Assembly: GCA_045837725.1 (NCBI GenBank)
Contig: JBEWZL010000227.1
Location: 1 to 64,000 of the forward strand
Direction of reading: 5' to 3'
DNA: 64,000 nt
Source of the DNA: Vermamoeba vermiformis
Lineage: Eukaryota; Tubulinea; Echinamoebida
A model generated the notes under the pieces. The model saw only the letters and a program-made list of their open reading frames with translations. It did no database searches and was not told the DNA's origin. This document shows, piece by piece, positions 24,923-36,334 of the stretch (positions are counted from its first letter, which is position 1; each line of letters opens with the position of its first letter). A program made the translations under genes and the position numbers.

Positions 24923-25910
24923 TTAATAGAAATCACCGCCCTTGGATTGTTTCAACATAATTCTCCAGCGAGTAAATCCACCGAAAGCAGCGGCACAAAG
25001 CTATATAGGATAGTTAGTTAATAAATGGCGAATTGATAGTAAAAATAGCTGAAGAAATTTGCAATCTTGATTCAATTTGCTTAAATACTTACGTTAATGT
25101 ACAAGTTGATGAGCAAGGGCACCCAGTACCAGAAGTCATCGGATTGTGTGCAAATGAATTCGAAGGGACTGTTGGGCAAGCGATCGCCACCTAAAGTTTG
25201 TATTAAGTAAGCATTCAGGGATAGCAAACGTCTATATAATTCATGTCCGTAATGTTATTGCAACGAGGCTACCGCTTGTTGAAGTAAACAACGTCTGCTA
25301 AAATAAAGAATTGTTCGATCTCGATCGCGAGTACTTACTGGCTAAAGGCTCTGAGCAGTCCAAAAAGGTAACATACGAAAGGATGATTTGAAGCATAACG
25401 AAAATGAACATAGAGACGTTGACCAAAACGAACTAAAAGAATATAAAGTAAGATCTCTGTGTGGAAATAATAGTCGATTTTTGAGTGGTATAGGCTACTT
25501 ACGATGAGCAATAATTTAACGTGTCTCAGCGATGCTCCCAAAACACCGCAAATACAAACTGCGATCAAGATGGCAGCGCTGACAATGTAAATTGCCAAAG
25601 CAGCTTGATTAGCGGTTGTGTCCAAAGCACCAGGTGTAGTCGCTATTTGGTTGACATAATACCAATAGGGAATGGTCAATACCTAGCAATATCTCGTGGA
25701 TTAGGATTTTATGATTATTTCGGTTGGAATTTTAAAATATTGACAAACTTATATTTGCTCCAAAAATCATAAACGAGCATCTGTATTATTTATATGAGCT
25801 AAGAATAATATTATTCGAATTCTTACCGCAACAAAAACGGCAAAAATAATTGTTAGGATGGCGAATATCTTTCCGCAAGCTCCTAAATCTTTGCACGACA
25901 CTCTACCCAT
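24923..25910 (-). CDS. Four-helix membrane protein, tetraspan-like
   Basis: Five exons (25910-25827, 25682-25503, 25433/25432-25339, 25190-25093, 25000-24923) encode 177 residues in phase. Four hydrophobic helices are visible (about 12-32, 62-86, 92-115, 140-165). The loop between helices 3 and 4 carries two cysteines (DCSEPL and FICTQSDDFWYW), suggesting a disulphide-bonded outer loop as in tetraspan proteins. The C-terminus is short and basic. I do not recognise a named family. It is divergent from the DENN gene on the right with only 158 bp between starts. Confidence 0.82.
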
Positions 25911-26068
25911 GTTTGATATTTAATATTATACACGATGGTACCACTAGTGGTCGTAGAGTTTCTGAATTGAAAAAATAATGCGACGGAGATTTTGTGCAGA
26001 TCACAAAAGTTCGTTACGAAGATGACCAGACACTGCAAATAATAATTCGATAATAATAGGATACTTAT

Positions 26069-28462
26069 ATGGAGGAGATAATTGTACCAGAGCTTGGACC
26101 AAAATTGGTTGAGGTGGTGCTTATTGCCGGTATGGACGCTTTTGAATCTGCTAAGAGCCCCGATAATAGCGAATTATCATTATAATAACTCATTTTATTA
26201 GAATTTGATAACGACAAAGGCACTGTGATTAGGCATCAATACGATCCCAAAAAGATACTAGAGCAATTAGGGTATTTCATTATTCAAGCTCAAAGCATCA
26301 TAAAATATTATAAATATTATTCTTTTGATTTATGGGTGATTAATATCGTATTTAGTGAAGATGAACATTCGATCGGCGATCTGCTTTTGCCAGAAGGCGC
26401 GCAAAATCATGAATGGGTACGTTTTAGAGCTAATAGCAATACATTTTATTAAATACTTATAATTTTAGGATTGGACGTTATTTTTGTTGAATAGAAAGAA
26501 GACGGCCGAGCCATTGACGCTGTCAACTGATGGCTGGGAAGTTATGGACAAGTCTAAAAAAGGAAATACCGCCAGTAGCGAGAAATCGAAGACTTCAATC
26601 CATTACATTACAGGTACTAATTTTAATTAATATTTTCATATTTTCGAAATGGCTGAAGATATTTCCTTTCACAACCTCCTTACCGAACGGGCTCGTGCGC
26701 ATTCAAATATTATCAAATTAGCATAGTAACGTAATTATTATAGAAAAAGAAGAAACGAATGCCACAACTTCCGACCGTCCGTTTTATTGCTTCAACTTGA
26801 TCCATACTAAAAAAGGCGAGCATCTTAAACGAGGAGCAGTAATAGCTTCACTATGCATTGTATGCAGGCACCAGTTTTTCCATTTATACAAGGTAGTTGG
26901 CATCACCAAATGTAACCTAGATCCACTAATGCCTGCGACAGCCCTTCATGCGCGGTGCACTCGAATATTATTTTGCACAAAACACACCGAAGATAGTCGA
27001 GTCTTTGCACCATCAATTGAACGGCATAAACTTTTTGCACGCGCTCAGTGAGTGGCAACAGAGACCCGATTTTTGGGCTGATACTTATCAAGAGTATTTG
27101 CATCCTGTTAAGACCGCTAAAGAATTCAATATCAACTTGCCTATCCACTTTCCGATGCACTATCAGACTGATGAGCTCGCTGAAGTACGAACATTGTCTT
27201 ACGCAATAACTCTTTTCTGACGTATGCGTTTAGGCCTCATTGCTGCTATTAGTGAAGACTTTCAAAGATCAAACTATGACACTATACAATGCATTATTAC
27301 AAGAGAAGAAAGTCATGTTTTTAGGTCACAATTTGCCTTCGTGGACAATTTGCCGTTACGTCATTTCATCGTGCTTGTTGCTAGCACCCATTCACAACGT
27401 GCTTATTGAACGAGCATATCCACTGACTTATCTAGGTGGTTTTGGATTCCAAAATTCGTAAGTACCATTCAATTGCCTTAAATAAGAAATATTCATTGAA
27501 TAATGTGCCAGATCTGGCTACATTGTTGGAGTCAGCAACCCATTCTTCGTTGAAAAGGAGATCTACTGGGACGTTTTATGTGACATTAACTCGGGTACTA
27601 TCAAAACACATAACTCCGGATTCGCAGCGAATATAACTAAGAGCTTATTGTAAGTCAAATTCTCGACTAGATCCGGATCTAATTCGGTGCAGTGGTTGGA
27701 CTAAGCAAAAACTGCAAGGCGAGGCCGATAGAAAAAAGAGCAATCCTGATCAGTGGTTCATGAACGCGGTAAGCTACTGCTTGTATTATTTTCTCAAACG
27801 AGCTAATAGGATCTGGCCAGATCAACCGTGGATTGAAGCAAAATTGTACAGAAAACTGGTTACGAGATCAATTTAGGGTAATGAACGATATCCTCTCTAT
27901 CATATTAATAATTCTATTGCTAGAAATACACGCAAGAACTAATCGACGCGTCATTGGGACTGCCAAGCGATTTTGTTGATGTAAATAGGCACGACGCACC
28001 GTTGAACTTGAAAATTAGAGACTGGAAATTAACACAATCGTATTTGAATTACATGAAGGTAATATTGGTGGTTTATGCTAACTGTGGCTAACGAAGTACG
28101 CGAATAGGATGTGCACGAAAAAATGAAGAACTTAAAGCTTAAAAAGGAAATATTACTTAATGTTCGCAAGCTAAAATCGAAGTTATATGAATCAGACATT
28201 ATGGAGATTATAACCGAATTCGTCGAAGCTGTGAAGACGGAGGAGCAGATAATTGAGGTAAGCGCATCTAGTCCGTTTTAGTTGCAGGAAGACTAAAGAT
28301 ACTAATTATCTTATTTAGTTCTTTATTGAGCTCAAGAAGTATCGCGTTAACTTGCTTGAATTGATTGCACAAATGCCGTTATTCCCTGAAGTTCTAAAAG
28401 AATCAGTCGAGGCTTTGTATGCCCGAATGAACGAGATTAAAGTTAATAAACTTAATATTTGA
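26069..28462 (+). CDS. DENN-type Afi1/SPA-domain protein
   Basis: Thirteen exons (26069-26129, 26202-26271, 26356-26416, 26469-26613, 26744-26892, 26942-27184, 27234-27457, 27512-27649, 27693-27768, 27803-27877, 27924-28058, 28108-28257, 28319-28462) make 556 residues. The start VEVVLIAEFDNDKG and RHQYDP is the Afi1/DENN N-terminal signature; LADxxLPEGA-like GDLLLPEGAQ and FFHLYK follow, then the SPA (stabilisation of polarity axis) part with PLTYLGGFGFQNSSGYIVGVSNPFF. The C-terminal 130 residues are helical. Family members bind Arf/Rab GTPases and act in membrane traffic and polarity. The intron 27769-27802 would be only 34 nt; the alternative acceptor breaks the frame, so this junction is the least certain. 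Confidence 0.87.
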
Positions 28463-28545
28463 GGCCTCAAAGACTTAGAATTTTATGCTGCGTTAATGAC
28501 ATCCTTTCAAAAACCAATTTTTGGGCAGTGGTAAATCCTTCACCG

Positions 28546-31500
28546 ATGGAGAACGAGGAAGCGCCGAATTTCTTTAATTTTTCGGATGACTTAGTCTTAG
28601 TCAACAATAGCGAAAAGAAAGAGAAGAAGGATTTCACTACGGAAGACTGGATTTGTCGTAAACCACAGTCTTTCCTTTACAATTGCATAGCTAGCCGTCG
28701 TACAGGCCCCGAGAACATTAAAAAATATTTATCCTATGACTGGAGCAATGCTAGCGAAGCAGCTAAGAAAGCCCTTGCGGAGCAACTGGATGTAGAAAAT
28801 CCTTTTCATCCTATCGAAGCCATAGCGAAGTATAAAGACCCTACAGGGGGTACATTACTTCAGTTCCTCTTAGACAACTCCAAGATATCGATAAAAGGTG
28901 CGTTGTAGATTTTTAATTTAAATAATTGATATTTTCTAGACTAATTCGCTAACGAGTCATTTGAAGATTTTGTTTGTAAACAAAATAGAGGCAGTCTATT
29001 AAACGTAACGGCGCCTCTGGGGCATTTATTTGAGAATCCGAAGTATTTTTACAGCACGGGGCTGATCCACTCGAATCCACCACATTAGAAGGAGTTGTTA
29101 GAGCATCACAAATTGAAATATTGAAAATATTCAAAAAATACGTGACCGTAAGTGACCTCAAACTGACCTATTAACCTAACACCAATTTGTGACAGGAGGT
29201 AGATCGTTTTTTCAACTTGGTAATGGGAGCAGCCGCGAAGCTTTCTTTCCCTGTGCTCAAATATTTGATCGAAGAAGAGAAGCAATCGATTGAAGGAAGA
29301 TATCCTGATAGAACGGTGCTTCAACATCTGATCGTTCGAATGAACGGTGATTGGGGGCGTGATAATCTTAGGGACGCTATATCTTATACTCTTCCGCTGG
29401 TATCTGATATCGATGAATCCGATTCTGATGGAAATACGGGTAAGTTAAATAATTAATCTTTGTGGATTAGTCACTTCTTCGAATTTTTTTTGAGCTGAAG
29501 CGTTATTTTTGAATATTGTACTTGCAAATAGGTGATATTCATGTTACTAATATTGTATTGTAGTGCTGTTTTACGCTGTTTACTACGGCTCAAGACAAGA
29601 CTGGCTGATAAAATTGGTGTTATCGAGAAATCCGAATATGAGCGCCAAGGCCAAAAAATTACGAACAAAAGACGATCTATAAGAAAATATTTTATTTTTT
29701 GTCGTGCGCGGCGGAGTTACTGATGAGGAGATTTGGAAACTACTGGTTGAGCGGTACGACGAAATATCCATGTAACAATTGTGACACTAATATTAACTTG
29801 CAGGTGTTCCATTGATATTTTCAAGTGGAAAAATTCAAATCAAGAAAATTTATTGCATTACACTTGCAGATCTGATCCCGAATACAACTTCTTCATTATG
29901 ATTCTGGCGACTTTAAAAGAGGTATATATGGTCATAATTAGTTGTATTGTATTAATGAATCTTCTTAGAAAGGTCTGCTGCGCGAGATGATGTTGGAAAA
30001 GGATATTAACGGCGATCTTCCGATTTTTGTGGCGCTAGCGGAGTTAGCTAGACTTGAAGCTAGTATCTTAAAAGGAGAACAATATATTACCGATAGCAAA
30101 GCAGCAGCACGAGCGATGGTTAGAAAGCTAATTGACACTGCCAAAGAACTCGATATTGATACCACCGAATTTCGCAGCGGAAGAAATGAGTCATTTGATG
30201 GGCTATTGGCCAAATATGATTTGTTACCGAAGGTTGATTTTTGCATAGTTACACTTATGTCTGATTGTTGACATTTCCATTTTAGGAAAGAAGAGTTTCG
30301 CCTCGGATTTTCAGTGAACAAGTCGATCTCAATCTCGGGGAATTGACAATTCTTCCGAGAGACGTGCTCGTGAATATTTTTCAATGGTTGGACCTGAGTG
30401 AAGCCGTAATGTTGTTGACGGTTAGCAAAAAGTTCTTTCAAGTTCTGACCTCGAAGCAAATCTGGGCCAAAGAATTGCCCATTGGAAATTTCGGAACCAA
30501 AGGTACTAATAACGATGGCGCTTCTTTCGTGAAGTTAAGAGAAAAAAATCTCATCGGTACTAACGGAATTTATGATAAAGAAACTTTTGAGCCGTTTTCA
30601 AGGCTGTGTGCCATTGAACGATCAAAAAAGCTGATGGCTGTGCCGACCAACACGGATTGGTTTGCTGAAGTCATCGAAGTCACGAACGGCGAGGGAAATT
30701 TGAGTTTTGAACACGAGTTTATTTATGGATTGAAACTGCACGGTAAAGTACGCGTGAATGACATTAATTGAATTTATTTCCCGAACATAGTACTAATATA
30801 ATTTATTATTCAGCCCATTATTGCGAGTTTTCCTGATAACGGTGGCTCAATCGTCCGTTGCATTTTGCGTTGTGGCTCATTGACGGAAGAAAAGAAGCAG
30901 TATGTTGCCAAATTAGGTAATTTTCAGATAATTATAATAATACCTGACCAGTACTACAGAATCTTAGTAGAGCTATCTAACTAACTTAAAAACAGAAAAT
31001 ATTTTAAACAATGGCATCGAAGCATTGGATTTGTCTACGCTCCTTGAAGACATGACACCGTTCATGAACGTGTTAAACAATGGTCGTTACCTTGTCTCGC
31101 TAAAGCACAAGCAAAGGTTCTTGATCTACGAGTACAATACTCAAACTATCTTGCCGCAGTTCTTCAGTAAGACAAAATAATATTCATTTACACGATCTAA
31201 CGCATCTTTCAGGTGAGTATCCGAGTGAAACGCTATTACTGTTTACGCAACCGTCAGATCAACTCGATCGGTCAAGGATCGAGTATTACAAAAGTGAAAT
31301 TGAAAGAGGAAAGCGACCTATAATACTGCTACTGCAGGGCTGTTGGGAGGCTTACTTGATAGACGGTCATCATAAGGTAATTTATTCCGCTGAACTCCTC
31401 GTTGGAATCCACTTGTTGGATGCCGCTTGAACTTACCTGCCTTTGTAGATGAAGGCATATATGGAGACCAATAGAACAGGCGATGCAATTTTTATATCAA

Positions 31501-31646
31501 TCGATATACTCAGCTTACAGAAACGCTTGTCGCGTGCAGAAGAGTTGCAATACATCAGCGTCAATCACGAGGCACTGCAGGCACACAAGAGGGCAATGCG
31601 ATATCATACTTATCCCGAGGATCCGAAGAAAGAGGGAAGATATTAA
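28546..31646 (+). CDS. Large ankyrin/F-box protein, reading frame disrupted
   Basis: Exons 28546-28897, 28967-29147, 29196-29439, 29564-29771, 29804-29921, 29969-30232, 30286-30747, 30814-30916, 30996-31166, 31213-31376 and 31449-31646 match in phase except for two faults. In exon 2 the frame shifts by one at the T run 29046-29050; one more T would restore an ankyrin LQHGADPLE motif. In exon 4 a TAA at 29680-29682 stands in an otherwise open frame. Ankyrin-like repeats fill the first half; the F-box (LTILPRDVLVNIFQWLDLSEAVMLL) lies near residue 440; the rest resembles a diverged propeller. Architecture equals the gene at 16442-19106, so the two are paralogues. Either this copy is a pseudogene or the assembly carries errors. 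Confidence 0.75.
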
Positions 31647-31930
31647 TATGCATCTGTTAATAGTTTATTTTGGCTGCAATTCTTTGTTACAAGATCCTGA
31701 TCCGCGCTTGTCTATAAATAGACGAACACTAATTGGCGCATTAATCCTGTAAAAACTTCAGCAAAGTAAGAACGAACTAGTATTGGCCTAGTGAGGCAGA
31801 GTCTGATGGCCCAGTGAAAAAGGTGACGGGACCCGGTGACAAGTGCATCCCAGAAAATTCCAATTTGTCTCCGCGAAGCTTTGAGAGCACCACGAATAGC
31901 TACCAAACCTTCTTATTTTATTATACAATT

Positions 31931-34183
31931 ATGACTGGCGCTAAATTAGTGGCCTTCTTATTGTTCCTGACGTGCGTTCAGTTGATCGCCGCGTAAGTTT
32001 CCTTTAAACACGAATTATAATATTGATATAATTATGAATACGATTAAAATCGTTCATAGACCTTAATATTATGGAGAAAATTCTTACTCAACGCCTAGAA
32101 TTATTTTCGAAGTTAATGTTGACTGTGTGATCCAGACAAAATAATCTCGTGGTGAAGACACAAAATGGATACGTACAAGGATATGAATCAGACAACACTA
32201 GATATTTTTATGGTAATTATTTATGTATTTTGAATCGGATCACAAGTTCCTGACACTTTTCAGGCATTCCATTCGCACAACCGCCATTGAATGACCTTCG
32301 CTTCAAACCTCCACAACCAGTAATTAATTGGAGCGGTACTATTGATGCTACTAAGCCTGTAAGCTAATATTTAAAGTATTTTCTTTTTTTCTGATCTCAA
32401 TCGCAGAGTCCAGCTTGCATGCAAACACCTGTACAAATGGGCATTCATATCAATACTAGCGAGGACTGTTTATACTTGAATGTTTACGCTCCTGTTAATG
32501 CCCAAGCGGGAGCTGATCTGCCTGTCATGGTGTGGATTTACGGAGGCAGTTTTAAGTATGGCTGGGGCAGTTTGTACGACGGATCATGGCTCGTAAATGC
32601 AGGCAACGTTGTCGTAGTTACATTCAACTACAGACTTGGTGCTTTTGGTAAGTACCCGCACATCGTTCGGATCAAATCCACGGCTTGAACTGTCAAAAAA
32701 TCGTGGCAACGAAATTTCTTTATTACTAAATCTCACGATTACAGGCATGATGGCATTACCCGAGTTGCAAAAAGAGAACTCTTCGTTCCCAACAACAGGC
32801 CTGTACTTCTTGCAAGATCAACGTGCTGCGTTGCAATGGGTGCAGAACAACATTAGGAACTTTGGCGGCAATCCCAACGATATGTAAGTACTGACCATAG
32901 TTAATTCGCACTAGCCAGCAGCGGACATTGTATAAAAATCAATGACACGCGTCAAATCGGGGTTCGTGTCATCGCGTGTCCATGTCTCTAACCCTTTGTA
33001 ATTACAAATTACGGTGGTCTTTAAGACGTTCAAATGTCAATTCAAGACGTTAAGTCGCATATGAACCAATAATGCTAATGTATCTTTTTGCGTCTAGTAC
33101 GTTGTTCGGCGAGTCAGCAGGAGCGATCAGCACGTGCATTCATTACACAGACAAGTACAGCGAGAATTTGTTTCATGCTGCGATCATGGAGAGTGGATTC
33201 TGCGGCCTCCAGTCATTGCAGAAGGGCATTGATATGAGCAACAGTGCGGTGGACAAATCTGGCTGCAAAAACGCAGCGGATCGCGTGGCTTGTTTGAGAA
33301 AACTTTCGGCTGAAGAATTGTTCAAAGCCACGAATTCTTTTAGCTGGTAATGAGACCATTGATTCACTACTCTATGGACTATATTACTATCGTTGTCCTT
33401 TAGGGAACCTTCGGTTGATGGAGTTGAACTGGATGCAGATCCAGTAGTCAAAATCAAATCCGGCAAAATTCAACACAAGCCATTGCTCATTGGTGCTAAT
33501 AGAGATGAGGCAAGCTATTTTATTTGCGGTGACAAAAGAGCGTCGAATTTATCCGCTTGGGAGTACGTTGCGTTTGTCGTCGGAGAATTTGGTTACAGCG
33601 AAGGAATTCAAGCCCTGGGAAAATATCCGATCACTAACGAACAAACTGCCGTGCAAGCCTTGATTAATATGGAAACGGATTATATCTTCAAATGTCCCTC
33701 CACCCTCGTACGTGCCAATCATCTCAGATCACCGCAAAAACTAACTGACTTCTTGCAATGCTTAGTTAGCTAGTGGCTTATCCAATGCTTCCATCCCCGT
33801 GTATTTCTACTCATTCGAGCAAGTAATAGCTGCAAAGATGTGGCCTGGAAGTTGTTGGGGAGTGCCGCACACCACTGAACTCGTGTTTTTGTTCCCGAGC
33901 TTGCGTAAGTATCTCCGACAATCCAAATATAGTAATAGACTAAAATGATCACATAGCGTTCTACACACTCAATGGTGAAGATAAGATATTGTCGCAAGTG
34001 ATGCTGAACTACTGGACAACATTTGCACGCACCAAAAACCCTAACTTCTCATCGAGCCCAGTGCAATGGCCGCTGTTCGGAAACACATCTAACTACATTA
34101 TATTGAAGCACGACATTGCAACCGGAACCAATTTCCGAACTGAATTCTGTCCCACTCTGTGGTGGAACTTCCCGCAACTTTAG
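31931..34183 (+). CDS. Secreted type-B carboxylesterase (cholinesterase-like)
   Basis: Nine exons (31931-31992, 32136-32212, 32264-32358, 32407-32647, 32745-32883, 33098-33346, 33404-33711, 33770-33904, 33957-34183) give 510 residues. Residues 1-20 are a signal peptide. The alpha/beta-hydrolase triad is complete: Ser211 in TLFGESAG, Glu323 in [10 protein letters not shown] and His424 in GVPHTTEL; the oxyanion hole WIYGGSF and EDCLYLNVY are also present. Family members hydrolyse carboxylic esters outside the cell or in lysosomes; the crystal protein of dictyostelids belongs here. The donor at 33712 is a weak GTGCCA; it was chosen because it alone keeps the frame into [10 protein letters not shown]. 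Confidence 0.93.
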
Positions 34184-34581
34184 CTCGTTTGAACCTCAAA
34201 ATTGAAACATAAACGAAGTTTTTTACCACCGGTCAATACGTCGCAGTTGATGCAGTGGTTGGAAATCAGCATTACTCGGAGGGAGGTTAAATCGTTCCAT
34301 GAAAATAATATTATTAATCGCTCAGTGTGCAGTTTTCTACGCGGATGGTTGAAGAAGATGAGTCGTGAGATTAATTTTCGTAGGTAAGTTACGTAGATGT
34401 CAAAACACGCCATACAACGTCTTTCTGATGTGTCTCTAAATCTGCTGTCGATAGGATTACCTACATATCTTGTGAGTCTTGTGTGATTTTGTATGCATTT
34501 GTGAGGTCATACAAAAGTCGACATAACGTGAAATATTTATTGTTGTTGATTCATATAAAGGGAAACAACAAATCAACAACA
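34184..34581. other. Intergenic stretch
   Basis: AT-rich, promoter side of the next gene. No exon-like frame with recognisable protein was found. Confidence 0.45.
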
Positions 34582-36029
34582 ATGTTACACAATCACAATA
34601 ATAACTCAACTGTATTGGACACAGTTTGTTCGATGGTCAGCGATAAAGAGGCTAAAAGACTGGCGGGTAAATATGGCTTAGACATCCAGCTCGTAGCTTG
34701 GGAAGATAATGCTCGATCGAAGAACAGTGTATGGGGTCCTTGCATTTCAGACAGTAAGCAAAGAACTCAAAATTAAAATCATTTACTTTCCGGATTAGTT
34801 AAAAAAAATGTTACTAACCGTTCAAATTAGTGACTTTGCAAGTCAATACTCGTGCCTTACCAGTAATTCGAGCACCAAACTACACCGACTTGACTTGGGA
34901 CATCCCAATCGAAAAAATTCCTCTCGTTGTCGGCAATGAGAAAGGCACCAATTTGCGGGTGGTGACGTTGAAGGAGTATTTGAATAACTTCCGAAACTAC
35001 TTGCACAGGCCCAACAGCTGGAAGGGCAATAGAGTCTCACTGCTCGCTCCTCGCGACTCACACGTGGTGACGTCAGCGCAAGCTTGCTTCTTGCCGATCC
35101 CGAGCTCTGAAGACGCCAAGTTCAACGTTGCTATTTACAACTACCAAACGACCGCGAACAACCCTGCTGTGCTGGCCATTGTGGCCTCGAGCAAAGGCAC
35201 TTCAGCACAAGTCTTGGGCCAAAACAGTGCCATGCGCAAATTGTTCTTCAACAACAACGGTGAAAAATGCTCGTTCTTGGGTCAGCGATTGAGCGACTAC
35301 CGCATCGACCAGGGCCAGACTGAAGACCTGTCAGCACCCATGTCGCAAGAAGAGACGCAGCAGAACATGTTACTCATCATTCAAGTGCCGCTCAAACAAA
35401 AGTCGATACTTAATTACGACAAAATCACTATCAAGAGGAAGACGAACTTTGGCGCTCATATCTCTTCATCTTTAACCTACCAACAACAGAAAGAGTCCAA
35501 CGTGGAAGATGCGATTATTAGCATTGGTGAGAGTGAGGGCGAGTTCAACGAGATCAACGACTTGGAGATTGAACGCGATGAGAAGTATCCAGTGCGCGTC
35601 ACAGTGCAGTTCTACAAGGCCACGGACAATGGCGTGGTGAATGAGCAGGACATCAAGCAAATCTCCGAGCAGATCCACGGTGCACGAACGAATGCAGATT
35701 TCATTGGCTCGCTCGTGGTGGCTGGCACAACGAACAGACCCACCGAGCCCAACTTGTCCAGCAGCACTACAACAAATGACATTGCGCCGCCTTGGTGGAC
35801 CGAATTTTGGCTCGTGCACGGTCCCAACTACCCGCAGTACACAGAACAGCGTGCCAAGGACAAAGTGTTCTCTGACGGCAGATACCGAAACAGCTCGATG
35901 AACGATGTGCACGAACAAATCATCGACTTGTTGGACGAAAGTGAATCGAACGAGAACGAGCCCGCTCAGCCTTTGCTGGGCTGGTTGAAAAGTAAATTGG
36001 CCTCTATATTAGGTATTTTTGGATATTGA
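34582..36029 (+). CDS. Unknown cytosolic protein, 456 residues
   Basis: Two exons (34582-34753, 34831-36029) joined in phase. The second exon has strong codon use and no stop for 399 codons, so it is surely coding. I do not recognise the family. Visible traits: asparagine-rich start, about 180 residues of mixed alpha/beta character containing ACFLPIPSSEDAKFNVAIYNYQ and LGQRLSDYRIDQGQ, a Gln/Glu-rich middle, a Thr/Ser-rich linker, then PPWWTEFWLVHGPNYP and a C-terminal hydrophobic stretch LLGWLKSKLASILGIFGY. No signal peptide or clear transmembrane helix apart from that weak tail. Confidence 0.85.
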
Positions 36030-36334
36030 TTAAATAAATGGAAATTAACGTCAACTATTTTAGTCTGACCGCGCTTGCTCTTCTCAATACGTTATCTGTA
36101 TTAGACTCAATTATGATTGACAGATCTAATCGTCACGCTTGTCAAAAGGATTGCACGCGAAGTACATATAGGAACTGTTAAAAGTCACATAATCATCAGA
36201 TTTGGTAAGCATTCTAAAAGTCCAATGTGAATTTGACGTCTCGTCAAACGGGACAACTGAGCACATCCAGTGGACAATTGAGCGTTAACCTCAAAATAAT
36301 CATTTTCATAATATTATTTTAATAGGAACACATC
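36030..36334. other. Intergenic stretch with a 17-bp hairpin
   Basis: TTTGACG at 36232-36238 and CGTCAAA at 36242-36248 form a perfect inverted repeat around TCT, about 90 bp upstream of the LRR gene start; this could be an operator-like site. TTTTAATAG just before the start codon may be the acceptor of a leader intron. Confidence 0.4.

Noticed and set aside
35472-35918. 148-codon minus-strand frame
   Set aside because: It is antisense to a strongly coding + strand exon and begins with a non-ATG codon.
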